From positions 2,418,001-2,482,000 of the forward strand of contig OX637794.1 in NCBI GenBank assembly GCA_951802425.1: 64,000 nt of DNA, given 5' to 3'. The notes beneath the pieces were generated by a model, which saw only the letters and a list, made by a program, of their open reading frames with translations, ran no database searches and was not told the origin of the DNA. The translations under genes and the position numbers were made by a program. Shown one piece after another: positions 23,440 through 32,271 of this stretch; within the stretch, counting starts at the first letter, position 1, and each line of letters opens with the position of its first letter. The DNA comes from Clavaria fumosa. Its lineage: Eukaryota > Basidiomycota > Agaricomycetes > Agaricales > Clavariaceae.

Positions 23440-24493
23440 ATGGAGATCTATCTCCAGGCCTATGTGGACCACCTCCAGGATGATTGGGCTGAGTGGTTGT
23501 CGACTGCTGAGTTTGCTCTTAACAATTGTGAGCACTCTGCAACAGGACAGACGCCTTTCTTCCTTGATTATGGATGACACCTGTGGAATGGGGGACTCCG
23601 CCCACCTTCTGAGGTGAACCCGGCAGCAGATGAGTGGGTGGCTAAGCTCACGGAGTCCCGAAGAGCAGCCAAGGAGGCAATGGAGAAAGCAGTGGCAGCG
23701 ATGAAGAAGAGCTACGATAAGGGGAAATGCCCAAGTCGGGAGTACTCTGAGGGAGATCTGGTCTGGCTGGATACTAGAAACCTGAAGATGGACCGGCCCT
23801 CTAAAAAGCTTGACAACAAGAGAGCAGGCCCCTTCGCAGTTGAGGAGAAGGTGGGACCTGCTGGGTATCGCCCCAAGCTCCCTCGGGCCTGGCACATCCA
23901 TCAGGTCTTCAATGAGTTGCTGTTGACGCCATACCATCCACCTTCCTTCCCTTCCCAGAATCTACCTCCCCCTCCACCCCCTACAATTGAAGATGACCAC
24001 CTGGAGTATGATGTGGAGGCAATCCTTGATGTCAAGAAGGTGGGGCGTGGGGTGAAGTACCTGGTGAAGTGGTTGGGATACCCAGTGGAGGAAAACACTT
24101 GGGAGCCCCGTAGGAACCTCACCAACGTAACACTGCTGCTCTGGGACTTCTTCCTTGCCCACCCTGACAAGGCCAAGCTAGCTGCCAGCCTTAAGAGGGG
24201 GGTGATGTTAGGATTGCTTACCTAAGCCATCCCAAAAAGAGGAGTTGTGGAGAAATTAGAGAAGATTGTTGGAAGGTCACATGACCTGTGGTGGAGGATT
24301 ACATAATTGGGAGATCACATGACTTGGGCCTGGGCGCGTCACGTGATCCGAGAGGTCCAAGCGTGGGAACACTGGCAAATGCCGAAGCGTTCGCTATATA
24401 TACTACGTCTTTTCCATTCTTGTACCCTTTTCCCCTTATCTTAGTATTGTCATCATGACCTTACGCTTAAGTTGTGTGAGACCCAGTCTGATA
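23440..24493 (+). pseudogene. 5'-truncated gypsy copy: integrase end, chromodomain, 3' LTR
   Basis: Homologous to the plus-strand full copy from about 36469 onward. It begins abruptly in integrase (ATGGAGATCTATCTCC), has TGA at 23575-23577 where the full copy has CGA, then runs open (23614-24225) through the integrase C-terminus and chromodomain (YDVEAILDVKKVG, YLVKWLGYPVEENTWEP). The LTR (24206-24493, 288 bp) is more diverged from the other LTRs than they are from each other. The LTR end joins directly to inverted gag sequence at 24494. Confidence 0.9.
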
Positions 24494-25377
24494 CATTTGG
24501 GTCATCAAATGCACACTTCATCTCCTCCACAAACTCTGCCCAGGTTCCGGCCTCGCCACTACCCAGGATCTCTTCCGCCTTCATATTCGCCCACTCTGCA
24601 GCAAATCCTTCTCCAGTAATTTTGCTCAGAGCAAAAAGGACCTTCACCAGGTCCACAGCATAGACAGTCGGGTTCGCCATAAACAGGAGGCAAAGGGATC
24701 GGAGGAACGTATGGAAGTTCCTTTTCTGCCCATCAAAGGGGGCAACAGCTAGGTCCAGCATTCTGTAGCACTGTAAAATAAAATTCCAGGCCTTCGGCAC
24801 TCAGGATTTCTTCGATCTCTTAACAGTCCTGTCCTCTCAGGCTGCTCTTCTAGGTACTTATGTACCTATAGAACTCTTATTCTATGAAACTATTGGTAGC
24901 GTGGGGCCCAAATGGTGTCCCAGGTGGTCACTCCACAACTCCTAATGAGTTGCCCGTGTGCCCTTCTGACAATGGTCACAGAGCAAGGGCCCTGTCCACT
25001 GGACCAGGAAACTACAGAAAGACTATGTAGAGGGCCTTTCCTTGCCCTGTACACTACACGATTCACTGGTATGTAGCTGTAAAACAAAGTTCCGGGCCTT
25101 GGGCACTTGGTATCACTTGGGGAGGGTCACAGCTGACTTCCTCCTGGTCTGGTCATGTGTATCTACACACAGTAAAAATTTTGCGCAGTTCTGTTACACA
25201 CTGCAGGCAGGGTAAAGGAGAAGAGGATGATAGGGGCTGAGCTGTGACAACGTGTCACAGTTTGAAATTAAGGGTCCAGGCTAGCCAGGTTAGGACACGG
25301 GGCTAGGGTGGACAGGCAGATCTTGGTATTATATCAGACTGGGTCTCACACAACTTAAGCGTAAGGTCATGACGACA
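24494..25377 (-). pseudogene. Inverted gypsy fragment: gag N-terminus, leader, 46 bp of 5' LTR
   Basis: On the minus strand it runs from a 46-bp LTR remnant (25332-25377, ending in the same CAGTCTGATA-type terminus), a degenerate primer site with one mismatch (ATCTTGGTATT on plus), the leader with its CTGTGACAACGTGTCACAG dyad (near 25243-25261), to the first roughly 100 gag codons (VAPFDGQKRNFHTFL). It stops at 24494 against the LTR of the head-to-head fragment. Confidence 0.9.
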
Positions 25378-25925
25378 TGCTTTTGATCTTCTGGGTGCCA
25401 TATCTGAGCAAGAACATGAGGATCAGATAAAATAGCCAAAATCTGTCAAGAAAATGAAATTATTCTTACCTTTGATCCTTCTGCTGTATTATAATAAACT
25501 GGATGCAGAGATTAAAGTGAGCATAAAGGGCCCTTAGATTGAATGTCCTGACATACCTGATGAAGCCACAAAGACCTAGACCAGAGCACTCACAGGTTTC
25601 TGTAGCCATCAGATCAGGATCTGATAAATTTATATCTGTAACAACATACCTAGGTCAGGATTTATGGTCTGAGTAGCAGCAATTGGATACTGGATAAAGA
25701 TGGTGCTAAAATCAATTTTTAAAACATGTAAGACATACCACAAGCTGCAGGACAATGTGTGAGCCAGGTGTGAGCCAGGACAGATTGATAGAAGAAGTTG
25801 TGAGAGGGTAGGAGTCACAATCAGTTACAATCAGTAACGATCAGCATTGTCCCAGAGCAATGTCACATGTGTGACTTCATCACTGCATCACACTTGACTG
25901 CCTGATGTTGCAAGGACTTTTTCAG
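25378..25925. other. Non-coding, AT-rich
   Basis: No supported ORF, RNA or known repeat. Confidence 0.5.
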
Positions 25926-26152
25926 CTTCCACACACATTTTGAGGCTTCATCTTAGTGAGACAAAATGTTTCTAAATTTATTTAGAAAAGAATGTTGAAG
26001 ATAGATTTTTTTATTTTTTCTTTGTTCTTGAGATAATAATATTATCTCGAAAACAAGGCCTTTTAAAAAAATTCTATCTTCAACATTTTGTTTAAAACAT
26101 TTTTCTGAGCAATTCCTCTCACTGAAGCTAAGCTCAGAAATGTGTGTGGAAG
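25926..26152. repeat. 227-bp foldback (MITE-like) inverted repeat
   Basis: Outer arms CTTCCACACACATTT (25926-25940) and AAATGTGTGTGGAAG (26138-26152) are exact complements. Complementarity continues inward with gaps: TTAGTGAG/CTCACTGAA, AATGTTGAAGATAGA/TCTATCTTCAACATT. It ends in the 19-nt palindrome GAGATAATAATATTATCTC (26029-26047). No ORF. The structure fits a non-autonomous foldback element. No clear target duplication was found. Confidence 0.75.
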
Positions 26153-26228
26153 GCAGAATTTCAGTCGCACTTATTGTGTCACTGCTCTAGCAGACAGCAA
26201 CAACAGGTACAAACAAAGCAAATTTTGC

Positions 26229-26343
26229 GTAGTTGAGCTTAATCGAGCACGCGAGTCCAAGCTCAACAGTTGCTGACCAAGCGAGTCGAGGCTGGGACCA
26301 GCATCGACTCCTTGGTCTGCACCACTTCTCGTGTCGCCTCGCA
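26229..26343 (+). repeat. Ngaro split direct repeat A1
   Basis: 115 bp from GTAGTTGAGCTTAATCGAGC to TCGTGTCGCCTCGCA. One mismatch to A2. Confidence 0.93.
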
Positions 26344-26408
26344 GATAAGAACTCTCGTTGTTTGCTAGGGATAACCTCTCTGTTGTCTGCCACTGAATAG
26401 CTCTCAAT

Positions 26409-27597
26409 ATGGTTGATATGGGAATAAACGGACAAGGGAGCCAGTTCATCCCAGGTACGGCACAAGATGGACCTCCGGTAGTGAGGGAGATGGCTGTTAC
26501 AGGAGAGGATGTTCATATCTTGGTAAATGCCAATCAAAGACGAGAGAGAAGAAATATGGCAAGGACGAGAAGGCGTACTGAGGACCCAGAGGCGGAAGTC
26601 TCCAAGGATGAACCCGATGATTTGGGACCCCTTCTACTTCATCTCAATAACCTCCCACCATCAGCCAGGGGAGAAGAAGGCCAGGAGCTGGAAAATCCTT
26701 TGCCCTTGACTCACTCCTCTGATACGGAGATCTTTTTCAAAGATGGAGAGGCAGCTTGTAATATCTTTATGGCTCATGATAGTACCATCCCCGAGGACAT
26801 TCTCACCCTCGTCAGATGCCATCGGTCACCCCCTCTCCAACTGTTCTCTCCAGAATCTTTGCAGCGTATCAGGAGTAGACCTTAAATATGTCAAGATTGC
26901 GACTGGGCCAGCTGCCAACATGCGGGTCTTGGACTTTTCGGACTTCCCCAAAGACAAAGATCTATTGGTTGGTGATTGGGTCATTTGTTATAATTCCTTC
27001 CTAGCCTTTATGGCTGAGCACTGCGAGAAGGGAGTTTTACAGGGCTTGGTCCTGCATCATGATGCAATGTTGAAGGATCCGGAATTCTCATGATGGTTTG
27101 AGGCATACTTGAAATTTGATATGCAGATTCGGAACCAATTCTTTGCAAAACCTTCCATCATTGATCCGTCATCGCCTGCTTGGTTCCAGGCTCTCCATTC
27201 TTCCAAGAATTCGACCCTCCTTATGCGTAATTCTGGTCCTGCTACCCCGGTACTTAAAGGGGCTCGTTTCTCCCCTTATTTCCCTGCTCGTCCCAGTCCC
27301 TTTTGAGCAGGGGATGGTTCATCCGGAATGGGCGGGCCATCCCTATGCCTCCGCTGTGGTGTATGGGGGGATCACCGTGCCTCATCATGTAGATCAGCAG
27401 AATCGAGCCGCAGGGAACGCCCCTTCTTCGCCTCCTTTTCAAATGGAAAGCTCACCCGCCTCACTGATGGGAAAGCGATCTGTGTCCGCTTTAACCTTGG
27501 CCTCTGTTCCGGCCTCCAAAAGGAAGGGCACCATATTCACATCTGTTCCCTTTGTGGAGACCCTCACCATGGAGCGCAAAAGTGCCCTCGCAACTGA
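26409..27597 (+). pseudogene. Ngaro Gag-like ORF with zinc knuckles, broken
   Basis: ATG 26409 opens a frame ending at 26885. The homologous reading continues in another frame after a shift near 26875 (PAANMRVLDFSDFPKDKDLL) to 27597, interrupted by TGA at 27091-27093 and 27304-27306. The distal part has cysteine clusters LCLRCGVWGDHRASSC (CX2CX4HX4C spacing) and ICSLCGDPHHGAQKCPRN, typical of Gag-like proteins of YR retroelements. The function, packaging of element RNA, is inferred. Confidence 0.7.
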
Positions 27598-29454
27598 TTG
27601 GGGGCAAATAGTTACAACCTATATACCTGTGATGTGGGAGTCTGCTTTGCGAGAATGTCACCTCGCTACGAAATACCCCGTCCTCGTGCACGATCTCATT
27701 TTTGGTTCTCTCATTGGCAATCCTCTGCCCCTCTCCTACACTTTCATTCCAGACAACATGCCCTCTGTGCAAAAACACCCACAGATAATTGATAACTTCA
27801 TTAAGGAGGAATGCCTGGTTGGCCGCATGTCTGGTCCCTATTCTTTTGAAGAGGCCTTTCATTTCTTTCAAGGCCACTTTCGTACTGCCCCTGTTGGGCT
27901 GGTGGAGAAGGAACCTGGGTCCGGAACTTGGAGGATGATCCGTAATTTCTCCGCCATAGATCCCCTTGGCCTGTCCACAAATGGTTGGCTGGATGCCGCT
28001 GATGACCCAATTACTTGGTACACTTGCGCTGCTATGGCAGACATTGTGAGTCCCCCTTGCCCCTGTGGGTATACCTTTGTTGGGGCATGTTCCCCCACTC
28101 CTGTGAGGGCCGGTGTGGCCGTATGGGCTTGTGCCTGCCATGTGGCCTTTGTCTGGGCATGTGGGCCAGTGTGGCCCTTTGTATGGCCCAATTGTCGGGC
28201 TGTGGCTTGCCTGCCACCCATTCCTTTGGATGGGACTTGTCTCCTTTCACCCAGTTCTTACTCCCATTACAGGTGGCTAAGGCCCCTCCATATGCCCAGG
28301 CAGCGGGTCTGGATATTGTAGCTGCATACCGTTGCTCTGCCATTGCCCCTCGGCACAAATGTTATATCCCTATCCAGTGGGGGGATAAGATTTACCCTGA
28401 TCACTGTGCCCCCTTCGGCCTCACTACCTCAGGAAACATCCAGGGTCTGGTGGCAGATGCCCTAGTGGACATTCTCCGTTTTCATGGGATTTCTGAGGTG
28501 GTAAAGTGGGTTGATGACTTCAATATATTTCGCTTCCCTTCTTGTGTCATTGGAGGCTTAGTGTCCTACCCCTTCAGCCTCCAGTCTATCTTCGCTATTA
28601 CAACACCCCTCGGTATTTCCTGGCACCCTGTGGAGAAGAAAGGGCATGATTTTGCCTCTATTACTGAATATGGAGGTTTTGTTTGGGATCTTGACCTCAA
28701 GAGGGTTTCGATCTCAGAACAGAAGCGTTCCAAATACCTGGGGAAGGTCTGTCTCTTCTTACAGATGGCCCATGGGAAGGTCCATGCCCATGATGTTGCT
28801 TCATTGCATGGGACCCTCCAACACCTATGCTTCGTCTTTCGTGACAGGCGATCTTACCTCCCTTCCTTATCCCGTTTCCTGGGTGCCTTTCCAAATAAAT
28901 GGGCTGCCCATCACGTCCCCCACACTGTTGTGGCAGACCTTTCCTGGTGGGCGGAGACCCTGCGCAAACCCAGCATTCACCGTTCTCTCCACCCACGCTG
29001 CCCCTCTGATTTATGCATTTATGTGGATGCCTCCTCCTCATGGGGCTTGGGACTGATGGTCGGAGAGAACTGGGCAGCCTGGCGCCTGCAGAGTGGCTGG
29101 AAGTCTGAAGGTTGGGACATCAGATGGGCTGAATTTGTTATCCTGGAGCTTGCTGTTTTATGGGTCGCATCCCAAGATATCACTGACAGTGAAATTTCTG
29201 TTCACAGTGACAATACAGGTGTGATTGGTGCACTTCGGGGTGGACGCTCCCGGAATGTACAACAAAATGCCTGTGTCCAACGTATCTCATCTTATTTGGC
29301 CTCTGCCAACCTCACTCTGCTCCCTGTCTTCGTCCCCTCGGAGAAAAATTTGGCAGACCCAGTCTCTCATGGCTTTCTGGGACCTGCCAAATGCCGTTTG
29401 GACATCTCTTTCCAGCTCCCGGTCGAGCTCCAACCCTTCGTGTGCCATGTATAG
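27116..29454 (+). CDS. Ngaro reverse transcriptase-RNase H, interrupted by an intron
   Basis: The frame overlaps the Gag end and is recognisable from about 27600. RT: GSGTWRMIRNFSAIDPLGLS, ADDPITWYTCAAMADI, then a 227-bp intron (28046-28272; GTGAGT...CATTACAG, phase 0), then AGLDIVAAYRCSAIAP (catalytic motif A), PFGLTTSGNIQGLVADALVD, and VVKWVDDFNIF (catalytic VDD). RNase H follows with acidic residues in CIYVDASSSWGLGLMVG, EFVILELAVLW and VHSDNTGVIGAL, to the stop at 29454. The intervening sequence is Cys/Pro-rich if translated and disrupts the RT fold, which supports removal by splicing. The start codon is uncertain. Confidence 0.8.
28046..28272 (+). other. Spliceosomal intron within Ngaro RT
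   Basis: Donor GTGAGT, acceptor CATTACAG, length 227 bp (not a multiple of 3). Removing it joins AAMADI to VAKAPPYAQAAGLDIVAAYR and moves the reading into the frame used by the rest of RT. The content is repetitive (TGTGGGCATGTGGGCC-like). Confidence 0.7.
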
Positions 29455-30712
29455 ACTGCCCATATCACAGACACCGGAACCTCCCGGTGGGCCTGCCCTT
29501 GATGAGGTATCAGCACGGTCTCCTCTGCCATGCCAAGGACGGGCCATCCGACCCCATGCCATCAATCAGATTTCTCCATCCCCCCTCCGCCCTCTTGTCC
29601 CAGCACAGGATCGCCTCCGACTTTGGCGCACACCTCATGGCGCCACTTTGTTTCACCACCTCTCCATGATTACTTCCCCTTCGTCTGTTCACCGTTGGCT
29701 TGAGGTCCTTGCAGCCTCAGTAGAGCCTTCAACACACCGCAATTATGGAGCCGGCCTCCTTCGTTTTACCCAATTCTGTGATCGCCACAGTGTTCCAGAG
29801 GCATTGAGGATGCCAGCAAGTGAGACTCTCCTTGCCTTGTTTGTAGCTGAGGAAGGTGCTGGACGGGTTTCAGGTGGCACCATCTCTTCCTGGCTCTTGG
29901 GCCTTCAGCTATGGCATGCATTCAACAATGCCCTCTGGGCTGGTGGCCAGATCCTCAGGAGGACACGCATTGGCGCCGCTGCCTTAATGCCGCCATCCTC
30001 CTCCCGCATTATTCGTTCCCCTGTAACCATTTCCCTTCTTCGTAGCCTAAAGAATGGCCTTGACCTTTCTAACACACGAGATGCAGCCATTTGGGCTGTG
30101 GCGTGTACAGCCTGGAGGGACTGCTGCCGGTTGGGTGAGCTTCTCCCTGTGACTCAGGCATCCTTTGACCTTGCCCGCCACGTTGCCCATGGCTGCCCTA
30201 TTGTTCAGGGCTCAGCCAGTAATGGCCATGCGTATATCCAATTCAAGATTCCTTGGTCCAAAACACAGCATACCAAGGGCGACTGGATTGTCTCAACACA
30301 GTCATTTGATGACTTGGATTGTGTGGCTGCCCTCGAGCACCACCTTGCAATCAACTGCATGACCCCAGCCACTGGCCCCCTCTTTGCCTTTGATTCTACA
30401 ATATCAGCCATCGGGTACTCGTTTCTCACACGCGACCAATTTATCTCGCGTTGCAATGACATATGGACATCCCGAGGCCTTGCACCCATGCATGGGCATA
30501 GTTTTTGCATTGGGGGTACCACGCACCTTCTCCTCTCCGGGGTTGACCCTTGGATAGTGATGAAACAAGGGAGGTGGTCATCCAAATCCTTCCTGTTGTA
30601 CTGGCACAAAATAGAGCAGATCCTCCCTCTTTTCATTGGGGATGCTCTGGATAACAATGAGTCCTTAACCACCTTGCGTCGCTCCTTCTCACGTTTAGCC
30701 GCTATCTCATAG
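29225..30712 (+). CDS. Ngaro tyrosine recombinase
   Basis: The frame overlaps the RT end by about 230 bp; the true start is probably near ATG 29369 or later. A SAM-like N-terminal part (THRNYGAGLLRFTQFCDRHS, TISSWLLGLQLWHAFNNALW) precedes the catalytic domain: RDAAIWAVACTAWRDCCRLG with the first Arg in CRLGELL, His in MHGHSFCIGGTTHLLLSG, and the nucleophile Tyr in SKSFLLYWHKIEQI. The second catalytic Arg, normally HSFRIGG, is Cys (TGC at 30506-30508), a C-to-T change in a CGC codon. It would insert circular cDNA by recombination if intact. This copy is probably dead. Confidence 0.85.
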   Translation: MVHFGVDAPGMYNKMPVSNVSHLIWPLPTSLCSLSSSPRRKIWQTQSLMAFWDLPNAVWTSLSSSRSSSNPSCAMYRLPISQTPEPPGGPALDEVSARSPLPCQGRAIRPHAINQISPSPLRPLVPAQDRLRLWRTPHGATLFHHLSMITSPSSVHRWLEVLAASVEPSTHRNYGAGLLRFTQFCDRHSVPEALRMPASETLLALFVAEEGAGRVSGGTISSWLLGLQLWHAFNNALWAGGQILRRTRIGAAALMPPSSSRIIRSPVTISLLRSLKNGLDLSNTRDAAIWAVACTAWRDCCRLGELLPVTQASFDLARHVAHGCPIVQGSASNGHAYIQFKIPWSKTQHTKGDWIVSTQSFDDLDCVAALEHHLAINCMTPATGPLFAFDSTISAIGYSFLTRDQFISRCNDIWTSRGLAPMHGHSFCIGGTTHLLLSGVDPWIVMKQGRWSSKSFLLYWHKIEQILPLFIGDALDNNESLTTLRRSFSRLAAIS

Positions 30713-30823
30713 GCCTACCTTTTTCTTTCTTTGTATCCCACCTTGTCTTTGCGAAAACAAACGGGGGGGGGGGGGGGGTTGAGGATGCCGCCAAGTTCGG
30801 TCGTTTCTCTCCCTTCGGGTGAT

Positions 30824-30946
30824 GGGGTTGATCGTCATCCTCCTTCAGAGGCCCCACTCACAGGAGCATGTCCAGGCTGACCATTCAGCTGGTCCTCACT
30901 CCTTCCCCCAGATTGTTTATTTGTTGTATAACGAGACTTAGTCAGC
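30824..30946 (+). repeat. Ngaro split direct repeat B1
   Basis: 123 bp from GGGGTTGATCGTCATCCTCC to GAGACTTAGTCAGC. Two mismatches to B2. It is preceded by a run of 16 G (30763-30778). Confidence 0.93.
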
Positions 30947-30949
30947 TGT

Positions 30950-31064
30950 GTAGTTGAGCTTAATCGAGCGCGCGAGTCCAAGCTCAACAGTTGCTGACCA
31001 AGCGAGTCGAGGCTGGGACCAGCATCGACTCCTTGGTCTGCACCACTTCTCGTGTCGCCTCGCA
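30950..31064 (+). repeat. Ngaro split direct repeat A2
   Basis: Second copy of A1, three bases after B1. Confidence 0.93.
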
Positions 31065-31100
31065 CCCACCCACCCATCCCTTTGAGTCCTGGTCCTGAAA

Positions 31101-31223
31101 GGGGTTGATCGTCATCCTCCTTCAGAGGCCCCACTCACAGGAGCACGTCCAGGCTGACCATTCAGCTGGTCCTCACTCCTTCCCCCAGATTGTTTATTTG
31201 TTGTATAATGAGACTTAGTCAGC
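31101..31223 (+). repeat. Ngaro split direct repeat B2
   Basis: Second copy of B1. It marks the right end of the element. Confidence 0.93.
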
Positions 31224-31831
31224 AGCAGGCATTGCCCCCCCAATGTGATTCCAAAAGAGATGTTGTACCATGTGAGTTTGATGTTTATACCACATGACCT
31301 GTTTCAACCTCAATTATAGTATAGATAGGCAAGTGAAGTGGCCCTCCAGAGGGCCGCTGATGTAAGCATAGCCAAGTGGCTATGCTAGTAAACTAAATAA
31401 ACATAGAACATCAGCGAAAGAGCCAATTTCTTAACAGTCAGTAACATACAATGTAAGGTCCACCTTGGCCACCAGGGTGACCTGATTAATGGCAGACCTT
31501 ACCTGTCTATAATTGTGCTCGTTACTAGACATGACATGGTAAGGTGCAGACCAGAATTGTTAATCCCACCAGGATGGCTGAATATGGCTGGAGCTCCCAG
31601 GAAGGTGGAGTAGTCAATGACAGACAGATTGGGTAAGGTTGTAATGTCCAACAGGATGGTGATATTAGCACAGGCTACCCAGGTTGATACAGTTGGTAAG
31701 GATGGCCATGCAATCCCCGTGCTCGTAACCATACCTTGACTGCTATCTCTATCTACCTTTGCAATGTCATGTCAGGTCAGGCCAAGATGATTTAATATTA
31801 GCAGAAACAAGTATAATACAATTGCTTGTAC
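31224..31831. other. Non-coding stretch with a cluster of perfect stems (31340-31415)
   Basis: GGCCCTC/GAGGGCC (31340-31346, 31349-31355) is followed by GCTGATGT/ACATCAGC (31356-31363, 31408-31415) enclosing AGCATAGCC/GGCTATGCT (31365-31373, 31378-31386). No ORF. It could be part of a decayed solo LTR or a structured RNA. Confidence 0.5.
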
Positions 31832-31968
31832 GAGGAACATCTATTAGAAAGCAGCACACATAGACAGCAAAGGGAAAGCGAGGAACATCCAGAAAGCGAG
31901 ATGCAAAGACAGCAAAGGGAAAGTGAGGAACATCTAGAAAGCGAGATGCAAAGACAGCAAAGGGAAAG
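31832..31968 (+). repeat. Three tandem 45-48 bp units, open reading
   Basis: Units 31832-31879, 31880-31924 and 31925-31968 encode a repeated EEHxESEMQRQQRES pentadecapeptide in one frame. The array is cut by the gypsy insertion. Past the target duplication on the far side (37539) the frame ends at once in TAG, so a protein is doubtful. Confidence 0.7.
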
Positions 31969-32259
31969 TGTTAGGATCGCTTATGTAAGCCATCCCAAAG
32001 TGCAGTTGTGGAGAAACTGGGGAGGGTTGTTGGAAGGTCACATGACCTGTGGCTGGGTCGGATTATGTAATCATGTAAGATCACATGACCTGGGGCCTGG
32101 GCGCATCACGTGATCCGAGGGTCCGAGCGTGGGAAAGTCGGCAAGTGCCGAAGCGTTCGCTATAAGTACTTTCGCTTTTCCTTTTTTGTACTCTTTTCCC
32201 CTTATCTTAGTATTGTTGTCATGACCTTACGCTTAAGTTGTGTGAGACCCAGTCTGATA
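31969..32259 (+). repeat. 5' LTR of plus-strand gypsy element
   Basis: TGTTAGGATCGC to CAGTCTGATA. Contains CACGTG (E-box) within GCATCACGTGATCC, CTATAAGTAC (TATA-like, about 32160) and TTATCTTAGTATTG (about 32202). Confidence 0.97.
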
Positions 32260-32271
32260 TAATACTAAGAT
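32204..32271 (+). promoter_or_regulatory. Self-priming pair: LTR 11-mer and primer site
   Basis: ATCTTAGTATT (32204-32214, about 44 bp after the TATA-like motif, where transcription could start) is the exact complement of AATACTAAGAT (32261-32271), two bases past the LTR. The match is 11 nt with no extension, as in Tf1-type self-priming. No tRNA 3' end match was looked for beyond inspection. Confidence 0.65.

Larger units (their letters stand above)
26229..31223 (+). mobile_element. Ngaro-type (DIRS order) tyrosine-recombinase retrotransposon
   Basis: About 5.0 kb with the split direct repeat layout A1 - ORFs - B1 - A2 - B2: A1 26229-26343, B1 30824-30946, A2 30950-31064, B2 31101-31223. The interior encodes Gag-like, RT/RNase H and tyrosine recombinase proteins in overlapping frames, with no integrase or LTR. 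This arrangement is characteristic of Ngaro/PAT-like elements. Gag has a frameshift and two TGAs, and the recombinase lacks one catalytic Arg, so this copy is probably inactive. Confidence 0.9.

Noticed and set aside
28046..28272. Cys/Pro-rich coding stretch in the Ngaro RT as a novel domain
   Set aside because: It is flanked by GTGAGT and TTACAG, has length not divisible by three, and splits conserved RT sequence; an intron explains it better.
31832..31968. CRISPR-like array
   Set aside because: Direct tandem units without spacers, in eukaryotic DNA; a minisatellite.
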